This document shows positions 50,901 to 56,949 of a DNA stretch of 57,624 nucleotides, piece by piece. The notes beneath the pieces were generated by a model. The model searched no databases. It saw only the letters and a list, made by a program, of their open reading frames with translations, and had not been told where the DNA came from. Numbering within the stretch: position 1 is the first letter of the stretch; the number at the start of each line of letters is the position of its first letter. Made by a program: the position numbers and the translations under genes. Origin of the DNA: Phascolarctobacterium_A sp902463975 (GTDB lineage: Bacteria; Bacillota; Negativicutes; Acidaminococcales; Acidaminococcaceae); the NCBI RefSeq assembly GCF_902463975.1, contig NZ_CABQHJ010000016.1, forward strand, positions 1-57,624, in the 5' to 3' direction.

Positions 50901-53186
50901 ATTGCAATGGACAACAAGGACAGCGTTAACAACGTACTGAACGCACTGGCAGGCAAGCTGACTTACAGCAACTTTGTAAACGGTGAGAAGAACCTGACAG
51001 GTTTTGTGAAGATTGCTGATGGCCTGACTGCAAGCAGTAAAGCAATGCAGACCGGCAACATTGCTTTCAGCACTGAAGACGGTAAAGGCAGCCTGAAGAA
51101 GGAAGATATTAAACCTGAACCTCCGACACCTCCGACACCGACCTATCCTGAGGATCAGAAGGCTGACAAGTTCAACCAGGGCATCACCGGCAATGACGAA
51201 AAATATAAAGAGGAAGGCGTACTGAAGGAAGACGGCTCTTATGTCTTCACCAAGAACCCGACTTCTATCGAAGTTGAAAAGGGCGCAGCAGTTGGTGCAA
51301 CCGATAAAGATATCGTAATCGACACCACCAAGGCTAAGCTGGTGCTGAAGGGCGAAACTGGCATCAAGGCTGACGGTGCAGATGTTAATGTTAAGGGCAG
51401 CACTGATATCAGCGGTAAAGTAGGTATCGACGCAGTAAACGGCAATGTAACCCTGAACGGCAGCACTGTTATCAGCGGTACTGATGCTGCAATCAATGCA
51501 GGCGAAGGCGCTAATGTAGATATCAACACCAACAACAGCGCTCTGAACATCAAGGGTGATATCAACGCCAACGGTGGTAACATTACCGTAGATAGCGGTA
51601 AAGCAACCGGCACTATTGAAAGTAACGTAACTGCAAGCAACGGTGGCAATGTTGAAATCAGCCTGAACGACAAGAACTCCACTCTGACCGGCGCTTATAA
51701 TGTTGATGCTGACAGCAGCATCGTAATGAACATTGCTAACGGTTCAACCTGGAACCTGACTGATGACGAGGACGAAGCTTCAGGTATGTCCCTGATGAGA
51801 ATGGCTAAGGCTCCGGCAGCTACCGCAAAAGGCCTGACACTCAATGGTGGCAAAACAGAGGCTGAAACCGGTTTCATTAATCTGCAAAAGAGAACTAAGG
51901 ACGTCAAGATTGCTAATTACAGCGGTTGGGAAACCTTCATCTACAGTCATGAGGGTGCAGGCGATAAGGTTAGCGACTACAAGTCCGGCGATACCATTAT
52001 CGACAAGGCAGCAAAAGGCTCCGGCGTAATCCTGTCCACCGACAACAGCGGCATTAACATGAAGGACAAGAATTCTGTAGAAGCAACCTTGAAGGCATTG
52101 GCACAGAAGGTTACCTACAACGATCACGAGGCTAACGGCGAGAACCTGACCGGTAAGGTACAGATTGCTGGTGGCCTGACAGCTTCCAGCAAATCCCAAA
52201 ACATCGGTACTCTGCATTGGGATGAAAACGGCAAGGGCCAATATGATCTGGACAGTGTAAACTGGAATCAGATTATCGAAGGCGATTACGAAACCTTTGT
52301 CATGAAGGGCGTAAGAAGCGCAGCAACCACTTCCCTGCACACCTGGCGTGACAACATGCAGGACACCTACACCGGTGCAGACTTGGCTGATGAAGACGGT
52401 ATGTTCGCCAAAGCATTGGGCGGCAAGACCAGCTCCGATGTAAGCGGCTTGAAGGACAGCAACACCTACTATGGTGTACAGGTTGGCTATGACAAGGCTG
52501 CAGCAAACGGCTGGCACACTGGCGTAGCGTTTGACTACCGCAATGGCGATTCCAACTACCTGCTGGGTGGCAATGGCGACAACCAGATGTACAGCCTGGG
52601 CGTATACGGCGTGAAGAACTATGAAAATAATGCTTACTTCCGTGTAGCAGCGAAGGTTGGCCGTGTTCAAAACGAATATGACGTATACAACGAAATCCGC
52701 AGCATGAAGCTCCATGGCGATTACAAAGCCAATGCTTACGGCCTGACTATGGAATATGGCAAGACCTTCGGTGATGAGGATACCTACTTCACTCCGAAAG
52801 CACAGCTGACCTGGTCTCAGGTAGGCGCCAAGGACTACACTGCATCTACTGGCAGCGCTGAAATGCAGATTTCTCAGGACAGCTATAGCAGCTTCGTAGG
52901 CAGACTGGGCTTTGAAGCAGGCATGAAGAGCGAAAAAGGTCGTTTGTATGCAGGCCTGTTCGCAGCGCATGAGTTTAATGGTGACATCAGCGCAAGCTAC
53001 TTTGCAAACGATGGCGACAGAAAACACACCAGCTTCAATGGTGAAGAAACCTGGATGGAAATGAAGCTTGGTGGCAGCTATGACTTCAGCAAGACTGCAC
53101 ATCTGTATGCAGATATTGCTAAGGACTTTGGCGGCAACTTCGAACGCAAGTGGAAACTGAACGCAGGTCTTCGCTTCGAGTTCTAA
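44961..53186 (+). CDS. giant type V autotransporter (2741 residues)
   Basis: This is a second large self-secreted surface protein. A signal peptide ends near residue 29 (VFA before EE). The N-terminal passenger differs from that of the other two autotransporters. It holds five modules with GLTA-S motifs near residues 485, 1007, 1481, 2021 and 2405, each preceded by the same YSGNTNIFYAHTGNGEA-type strand and VLNALAGKLTYSN helix. A Pro-rich spacer (PPTPPTPTYP) sits near residue 2055. The beta-domain is at about 2442-2741 and ends in RFEF. The last 2.5 kb is nearly the same as in the first giant autotransporter. A strong ribosome binding site (AAGGAGGAG) precedes the ATG. A role in adhesion is likely but the ligand is unknown. 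Confidence 0.93.
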   Translation: MLKLSSKKKNACLALAVAATILGGGTVFAEETANYTSTITGDSDFDFAYLDIIDDNGVYKFTKDTQITHKQYGVELMNDAKIDASGKTLTFNIKDATINGAGIKIDDANTLSVKANTVKMNLTNKSGVTLNSDGLQGVRITNLNAKLTVDGNMDITADGTTNTIGIYNRGNVVVNGDVKLNIEGHEGGTDIYGASGLYATSSMKSTKGGTITVNGNVDFQGNANGIVANSGGAVVNVKGGNITINKNQTLDYAAIYAMDGVVNMNVLKDEDGNVIGADSNDVNIKGNVGLHTGAVNAADIHGTKSELNLALTTDKSSLTGVVYNQYGKNGVTAGTSNELTFTGSANLWLQNGATWNNEKWGKTDRNFQGSYVTNFVGGASDAKAGNIFQNDKKTLTIGNYSGNTNIFYAHTGNGEATNNYAAGDTVINSAAAGSVVSLITDNTGVAMGNADSVANVLNALAGKLTYSNFTKDEENLKGYVKIASGLTAGSAAIQTGDIAFNKADGKGTYAKSDENPIVPSKTEFTTTLTGDKDKDTEYAGNINGDGAYTFSNDSTITLASPENNAGAITAERDLTIEAVKDLKLKVNGSNENSYGLVQDAGKNVVINAENLHVDITNNKGRADAIHVNGSSNGERGSVTLNGNLNMKATHDISADVGGAYTLGAYTYQADIVINGNVTSAIDAGDGVNAYYGASHLYASGATGEQNEGYKAGTLTVNGNVDLSGTAQGLFANIGGAVVTVNGGGKIILDAKAAKSNGYAAIRAEDSTANMNVKLDAAGNATGGLGNDVVIKGNVAASVGAVNSIDKNGTMTRVNLALDTEKSSLQGAIVNGFDREDGTTGIDTEADEGGSVSKHFTGENNLWLQNGATWTNELYGKLKFFKDDKYKTPFMGSHVTNFTGGASDAKAGNIFQNDRRTLTIDNYSGNTNIFYAHNGNGEAADDYAAGDTIIKHAEKDAAVTLITDNTGVSMDSEDSVTNVLNALAGKLTYSNFTTDENNLHGYVKIADGLTASSAALKTGDITFNKEDGKGTYVKPEAPVIPPKTEFTTTLTGDIEADTEYAGNIQDGKYVFAADTTVKADANSAVDAKAPLTIEAGNNKLVLTAKKGSFSEVVAAFNHDVAGTTKITAGELVIGVPVEAYDRSGLVVKNGNVDITAATTTVHAHSDATNPAYGILAQNNGSRVDIHGDLKLANDSFGPTHGLWAEDAKDWGGKASVINVDGKVDINLKNGNALTAIRTGSTVTVGGGNIQIAKDDNKENYALKADGGNVNVNMKANKLSAGKTTTVIKGNAIAYSEKANSNYDYPDRDSVINIGLSDKDSSWTGVAFSKDLGTTGNPYKGIINLYVSNDATWNNEAWGKTNDSFAGSHVAKFIGGNSEAAAGNIFQKDSNNLTIDLYRGNTNIFYAHEGNGEASGNYAAGDTIITGAVDGSVVNLITDNTGIAMDNEESVANVLNALAGKLTYSNYTEGERNLTGYAKIADGLTASSQTLKSDTIKFNKDTGKGGTKEDGSGPDEGDTKNIFTDFISGEKQGAYSSVQQDDRSYVFTEDTTIKINQMTFKEKDPNWDTGFIISGAAVQNGKDVKDLVIKAEDKTLKLKVALDSQTIPPDPNAGILNNRIPLRGIDNSIAGSTTTITAGTLDIDINNTYSRVLSSGNPMIGAGSVAAIYVNSTGEKAAVTVNGNTVIKAHGYNNVYGVNANGNAEIKLHGDLTMAKDGDKWAIENVIDGKNTTTLGESSWRNIAGINAHGAGASVVVDGKTTIAAHGSGAVAADGATVTLGAADIEIMNNSDEKGYAYHAVGAALGTVNVGDEGKTVTLKGNAGIFGKQGQDKTFASDSKESVVNLKLTTEDSAWNGVAYKHFTDEEKANGYGGSINLTLSNGASWTNEKYGHTYGNEEWEKYRFTGSEIASFVGGVSDAKAGNIFQKDSNALTIDSYSGNTNIYYAHTGNGEAAENYVAGDTIIKHAAEGSVVSMITDNTGIAMDNKDSVNNVLNALAGKLTYSNFVNGEKNLTGFVKIADGLTASSKAMQTGNIAFSTEDGKGSLKKEDIKPEPPTPPTPTYPEDQKADKFNQGITGNDEKYKEEGVLKEDGSYVFTKNPTSIEVEKGAAVGATDKDIVIDTTKAKLVLKGETGIKADGADVNVKGSTDISGKVGIDAVNGNVTLNGSTVISGTDAAINAGEGANVDINTNNSALNIKGDINANGGNITVDSGKATGTIESNVTASNGGNVEISLNDKNSTLTGAYNVDADSSIVMNIANGSTWNLTDDEDEASGMSLMRMAKAPAATAKGLTLNGGKTEAETGFINLQKRTKDVKIANYSGWETFIYSHEGAGDKVSDYKSGDTIIDKAAKGSGVILSTDNSGINMKDKNSVEATLKALAQKVTYNDHEANGENLTGKVQIAGGLTASSKSQNIGTLHWDENGKGQYDLDSVNWNQIIEGDYETFVMKGVRSAATTSLHTWRDNMQDTYTGADLADEDGMFAKALGGKTSSDVSGLKDSNTYYGVQVGYDKAAANGWHTGVAFDYRNGDSNYLLGGNGDNQMYSLGVYGVKNYENNAYFRVAAKVGRVQNEYDVYNEIRSMKLHGDYKANAYGLTMEYGKTFGDEDTYFTPKAQLTWSQVGAKDYTASTGSAEMQISQDSYSSFVGRLGFEAGMKSEKGRLYAGLFAAHEFNGDISASYFANDGDRKHTSFNGEETWMEMKLGGSYDFSKTAHLYADIAKDFGGNFERKWKLNAGLRFEF
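50691..53186 (+). repeat. 3'-end block shared with the first autotransporter
   Basis: This is the counterpart of 34561-37056. Both copies run from the same FVGG codons to the stop and have the same length, although the Pro-rich spacer region differs. Confidence 0.75.
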
Positions 53187-53285
53187 TCTTAATTTCAGCT
53201 CTCTCATTTTTTCATACTCCGCTGCGGCGCTGCTATGGCAACGCTGCAGCATCACTCCAAATAAACTCATAAACTTTCATAAAGC

Positions 53286-53327
53286 AAAACAGCTCCGGAA
53301 TGCGTGGGTGCATTTCGGAGCTGTTTT
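53286..53327. terminator. bidirectional terminator between convergent genes
   Basis: An 18-bp stem (53286-53303 with 53310-53327, one G-U) has A- and T-runs at its ends. It separates the third autotransporter from the minus-strand ATPase gene. Confidence 0.9.
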
Positions 53328-53341
53328 GTTGTTGTTAAAGC

Positions 53342-55015
53342 TTAATTTGTTGCGATTTCTACTTTCTTGCCACTGAAGGCAATGCCGTATTTGTAAATAG
53401 TTTTGATGCTTTGCTTGCGTAGCTCTGTATCATATTTTTTGCTTTCAATCTGCGCTAAGGCGTTAGCTGCCAAAGCTTTCAGCTTTTCTTCCGTCGCATC
53501 CTTAGCAGCCTTGATTTCAATAATGATGCCTGGCATAGCAGCAGTTTTAGGCTGTAACTGGATATCATAGCGTCCTTCACCGCTTTCACGATTGGAGAGA
53601 AGGTAATAATCAGAAGAAAAAATAATACTCATGCCTAGAAGCAAACCGTGATAATAGTTTTCCTTCAAACCGTCGTAATAGCTTATGGATTCCATGAGAA
53701 ATGTTTTTAAAGCTATTTTGAGGGAAGCAGTATTTTTAGTGACTAATGCTTGGTTAAGCGTGTGGACGATATTTTCTCCGATATGGTTACTTAATAGGGA
53801 GAGTATTTCATTGCAATAAACGCTTTGAACCTCTTTATTGGGAATAGCAAGCTGGCAGATATACGTACCTTGGTCATCTATAGTAGTGTTAACGGATTTT
53901 AGATAGCCTGTCATGAGCAGGAAGCTAAAAATGTTACTTTCCATGTCCTTTAGATTAGGATAAATGATATTTGTGTTGATTATGGAGTCTAAAGTAATAC
54001 CATTTAATAATTCTCTTAAACTTTCACAGGTATCGGTGTTGAGGTTTTGCAATATCTCATGAATAACTGCATTACCAGAGGTCTGCACCCAATAGGGTAG
54101 AGCTGTACAGTTGTTGCCGAAATAGTACAATACAGACCAAGGATTATAAATTTCCGTATTGCCAAACTTATACCCATCGTACCATTGTTGAATTTCTGGG
54201 AGCTTATCAACAGCATGATAATAATCTGCCATAGTCTGTACTTCTTCGGCAGTAAAGCCGAAATAATTACTGAACTGAGTATCAAGAACTGAATATATAC
54301 GAATATTATTCAGTCCGCTGAAAATACTTTCTTTGGCGATGCGCAAAATGCCTGTGAGAACTGCCAACGTAACATGGGGATTGTCTTTGAGTGCAGAGGA
54401 AAAAAGAATTCTGATAAACTCAACCACCTGCTGATAATAGCTATTGACATAGCCTTCCTGAATAGGTGTATCATATTCATCAATAATAATAATAGGCGCA
54501 AGCTTGTGATGTGCATGGAGCATTCTGCTGAGAGCGCCGAGACTGAAAAGATAATTGGCATCAGAGGCAGTGTCATTGACGATTTTTTGATAAAGGTTTG
54601 TGTCAGCCTTAGTGAGTTCAGTGCTTTTTTCTAGCTCTGGATGTCTGGCATATTCATTTCTGATGACTTCCTTTAACAGCTCTAAAGCAATTTCCCAATT
54701 AGAAAATTTAACGTCCTTTAGAGAAAGAAAAATAATAGGATATTTTCCCTGCTGACTTGTGTATTTTTCGCCTGCCTGCCAAATTTTTTTATCTTTGAAA
54801 TATTTGCTGGTATCTTCAGGTGTCTTTTCAAAGAATGTGCGCAGCATGTCCATATTCAGCGTTTTGCCGAAACGTCTGGGGCGCGTGAAGAGGGTAATGA
54901 CAGCGCGTTCGTCGAGAAGCTCTTTAATCAGAAGCGTTTTATCGACATAATAGTATTCCGTGCTTACGAGCTTGTAATTCGATGCGCCGATAGGCAAAGG
55001 TAATTTATTTTGCAT
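53342..55015 (-). CDS. AAA-ATPase-like protein with PD-(D/E)XK nuclease domain
   Basis: This 557-residue protein belongs to the AAA-ATPase_like (PF09820 type) family, often found in many copies in gut anaerobes and of unknown role. The N-terminus has the family YYYVDKTLLIKELLD segment. Walker A is RPRRFGKT (about 45-52) and Walker B is IIIIDEYDTPI (about 177-187). The C-terminal domain has the nuclease signature GRYDIQLQP followed by GIIIEIKAAKD, fitting the D…E-x-K active site of PDDEXK_9. The ATG at 55015 follows GAGGAGG on the minus strand. A longer reading to 55126 has no such site. Like the ATPase at 22064, it is AT-rich and preceded by three direct repeats. Confidence 0.87.
   Translation of the reverse strand: MQNKLPLPIGASNYKLVSTEYYYVDKTLLIKELLDERAVITLFTRPRRFGKTLNMDMLRTFFEKTPEDTSKYFKDKKIWQAGEKYTSQQGKYPIIFLSLKDVKFSNWEIALELLKEVIRNEYARHPELEKSTELTKADTNLYQKIVNDTASDANYLFSLGALSRMLHAHHKLAPIIIIDEYDTPIQEGYVNSYYQQVVEFIRILFSSALKDNPHVTLAVLTGILRIAKESIFSGLNNIRIYSVLDTQFSNYFGFTAEEVQTMADYYHAVDKLPEIQQWYDGYKFGNTEIYNPWSVLYYFGNNCTALPYWVQTSGNAVIHEILQNLNTDTCESLRELLNGITLDSIINTNIIYPNLKDMESNIFSFLLMTGYLKSVNTTIDDQGTYICQLAIPNKEVQSVYCNEILSLLSNHIGENIVHTLNQALVTKNTASLKIALKTFLMESISYYDGLKENYYHGLLLGMSIIFSSDYYLLSNRESGEGRYDIQLQPKTAAMPGIIIEIKAAKDATEEKLKALAANALAQIESKKYDTELRKQSIKTIYKYGIAFSGKKVEIATN
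54672..54710 (-). repeat. 39-bp segment duplicated at 55286-55324
   Basis: This stretch inside the ATPase gene codes for part of KFSNWEIALELLK. It recurs upstream of the same gene with 38 of 39 identical bases. Confidence 0.85.
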
Positions 55016-55121
55016 GGAGTATAGCCTCCTCTCGTTCGTTATGCATATACATCGTAATTCGTATTTTCTTATATTATAGCATTTTTTCAAGGCTGTTAGT
55101 AGTAGATAGAAAATTTTCCTG

Positions 55122-55225
55122 AGCACGCATTAACACAAAACGAGATTTTTTAACAGCGAAAATCTACACAAAACGAGATTTTTTCTACGTCTATTTTAAC
55201 ACAAAACGAGATTTTTTAGCGTGCT
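55122..55225. repeat. three 19-bp direct repeats bounded by an inverted repeat
   Basis: ACACAAAACGAGATTTTTT occurs at 55133, 55166 and 55199 with a 33-base period. The set is bracketed by AGCACGC (55122-55128) and GCGTGCT (55219-55225). It sits upstream of the minus-strand ATPase gene, whose start is at 55015, and may be an operator array. Confidence 0.75.
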
Positions 55226-55285
55226 AAAGTAATTTGCTACAAAAATCTTGATAGTAGAAGCACTATATGCAGCACTTTCCGAACT

Positions 55286-55324
55286 TTTAACAGCTCTAAA
55301 GCAATTTCACAATTAGAAAATTTA
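55286..55324 (-). pseudogene. 39-bp fragment matching the interior of the neighbouring ATPase gene
   Basis: The fragment matches 54672-54710 at 38 of 39 positions and keeps an open frame for the same residues except Trp to Cys. The flanks do not match the ATPase gene. It may be what remains of a second ATPase copy or a scar of recombination. Confidence 0.5.
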
Positions 55325-55334
55325 AGTGAATTAC

Positions 55335-55365
55335 TTGACACTACTACTACTATATACTGTAAACT
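55335..55365 (+). promoter_or_regulatory. candidate promoter of cbiZ
   Basis: TTGACA (55335-55340) is a perfect -35. The best -10 candidates are TAAACT (55360-55365, spacing 19) and TATACT (55353-55358, spacing 12), neither ideal. Confidence 0.4.
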
Positions 55366-55400
55366 ATCTTCTATATTATACACATTCAAGGAGGCTGATT

Positions 55401-56501
55401 ATGTCGGAGCATTTATGCAACCTATCAACAGGCGATAAGGTTTACTTTTATGATAAAAGCATCGTCATCTATTTTCAGGGAGAACGCAAGGTATTAAGCA
55501 CCTCGCTTTATAATGGCGGCTACCATGATGATTACACTGCCGTATATAATTATGATGCCAAGCAGGGAGCAGGTATGCCCTGCGAAATGCTGGCGGATAC
55601 CTATGTGGAGCACATGCGCCTTGTATCCAAGCGCCTGTCGCTGGACCCGGACAAGGTGAGCGGCATGGGTACGGCGGCAAGCATGGAAAACGCTGTGGTA
55701 GAGACATTGAGTTTTAAGGAGCTGACGGTGACTGCTATTGTAACCGGTGGCATCGAAACAAATGGCGGGCGCGCAGGTGACCCTGCTGACTACTATAAGC
55801 CTATGCCTAAGCCGAAGTACGGAACAATCAACATTATGCTGCTTTTGGACTGCGATATGCCTGCTGGAACAATGGCGCGTGCCCTAGTGACCTGCACCGA
55901 GGCCAAGACTGCTGCCATTCAGGAGCTGCTGGAGGGCAGTAAATACTCTAATGGTATCGCTACCGGCTCCGGCACAGACCAGACGATTATTATTGCCAAC
56001 AGCGAAAGCGAGCTGTATATGGAGGGCGCGGGTAAGCATTCCAAGTTGGGCGAGCTTATCGGCAAGACAGTGAAGAACGCAGTTAAAAAAGCGCTCGCCA
56101 AGCAGTCCGGACTGACTCCGGCGAAGCAGCACGATGTTTTCCGCCGCCTCAAGCGTTTTGACATCAAGGCGGGGGATATGTGGCAGTCCTACAGCGCGCA
56201 GGACGCAGTAGTAGTGAAGCCGGAATATCTGCTGGCAGCCGAAAAGCTGGCTAAAGAAGATATAATGCTGGTATATACTTCGTTGTATGCACACCTTCTG
56301 GATCAGCATTTGTGGGAGCTTATCAGCGCTAATGAAATGCAGCTGGCAGGGCAGAAGCTGCTGCAGGCTATTGCAGAACAATATAATGTTGAAGCTGAGA
56401 TTATAAATGAAGGCACTTTGGCTTCTATGCTGGCCTCCTGGCAGCAGCAGTTTAACAAAATTATCGCCCAACGCTTGCATCAGACTGCAAAAGAGAGCTA
56501 G
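55401..56501 (+). CDS. cbiZ: adenosylcobinamide amidohydrolase CbiZ family protein
   Basis: CbiZ cleaves the aminopropanol side chain from adenosylcobinamide (and from pseudo-cobalamins in some bacteria) to give adenosylcobyric acid, so that imported corrinoids can be rebuilt. The 366-residue protein has the CbiZ core, with LTVTAIVTGGIETNGGRAGD (about 109-128), INIMLLLDCDMP, the GIATGSGTDQTIII segment and KHSKLGELIGKTVKNAVKKA. The C-terminal 120 residues are an additional helical extension beyond the roughly 200-residue core. The ATG at 55401 follows AAGGAGG. No cobalamin riboswitch is seen upstream. Its presence close to a riboswitch-controlled receptor supports corrinoid salvage. Confidence 0.85.
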   Translation: MSEHLCNLSTGDKVYFYDKSIVIYFQGERKVLSTSLYNGGYHDDYTAVYNYDAKQGAGMPCEMLADTYVEHMRLVSKRLSLDPDKVSGMGTAASMENAVVETLSFKELTVTAIVTGGIETNGGRAGDPADYYKPMPKPKYGTINIMLLLDCDMPAGTMARALVTCTEAKTAAIQELLEGSKYSNGIATGSGTDQTIIIANSESELYMEGAGKHSKLGELIGKTVKNAVKKALAKQSGLTPAKQHDVFRRLKRFDIKAGDMWQSYSAQDAVVVKPEYLLAAEKLAKEDIMLVYTSLYAHLLDQHLWELISANEMQLAGQKLLQAIAEQYNVEAEIINEGTLASMLASWQQQFNKIIAQRLHQTAKES

Positions 56502-56594
56502 TTTCAGGTGAGAAAAATATAAATATGCACTTGACCTTATAGCAGCAATATAGTGTATATTATGGTTGTAATCAAAGGAAGCGAGGTGAATAAT

Positions 56595-56906
56595 ATGCAT
56601 CCGAAATTTGAAATTCCGACTGATCCGCACGGCAAGCATCGTTATGAAAGCGCTATGAAGCACGTAGAGGCTGCTAAAAAGGCAGGTAAATCCAGCGACG
56701 AAATCCATGCTATCTTCAAAAAGGTAATGGAGTTCAACCCGATGGACATTGAGTCCATTCCGCAGGATGAAGCACATGCTAAGTATCGCACTGCCATGGT
56801 GCATATGAAAAAAGCACTGGAAAGCGGTAAGAGCGCAGACGAAGCGCATGAGGTTTTCCGCAAAATCATGAATGGCGAGACCAGCGGTCACTGCCACCAC
56901 AAATAA
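56595..56906 (+). CDS. small helical protein with an internal duplication
   Basis: This 103-residue protein of unknown function is built from two tandem units. YESAMKHVEAAKKAGKSSDE continues into IHAIFKKVM (residues about 17-45), and YRTAMVHMKKALESGKSADE into AHEVFRKIM (about 64-92). Each is a helix-turn-helix hairpin in the structural sense, not a DNA-binding one. The C-terminus ends GHCHHK, which could bind a metal ion. It has no signal peptide. The ATG follows GAGGTG. A terminator follows immediately, so it is the end of its transcript. I do not recognise a family. Confidence 0.75.
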   Translation: MHPKFEIPTDPHGKHRYESAMKHVEAAKKAGKSSDEIHAIFKKVMEFNPMDIESIPQDEAHAKYRTAMVHMKKALESGKSADEAHEVFRKIMNGETSGHCHHK

Positions 56907-56910
56907 GCAC

Positions 56911-56949
56911 AAAAAAGAGCTGTCGCATCAGTCGATGCGGCAGCTTTTT
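56911..56949. terminator. bidirectional terminator between convergent genes
   Basis: AGCTGTCGCATC (56918-56929) pairs with GATGCGGCAGCT (56934-56945) around an AGTC loop, with one G-U, an A-run on the left and a T-run on the right. It abuts the stop codon of the minus-strand regulator. Confidence 0.9.

Noticed and set aside
55132..55217. Three evenly spaced repeats resembling a short CRISPR array
   Set aside because: The repeats are only 19 bases, the spacers about 14 bases, and no cas genes are present. An operator-like array is more likely.
55016..55400. Possible cobalamin riboswitch before cbiZ
   Set aside because: I looked for the B12 box and the conserved core blocks on both strands and found none. 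The region holds direct repeats and an ATPase-gene fragment.
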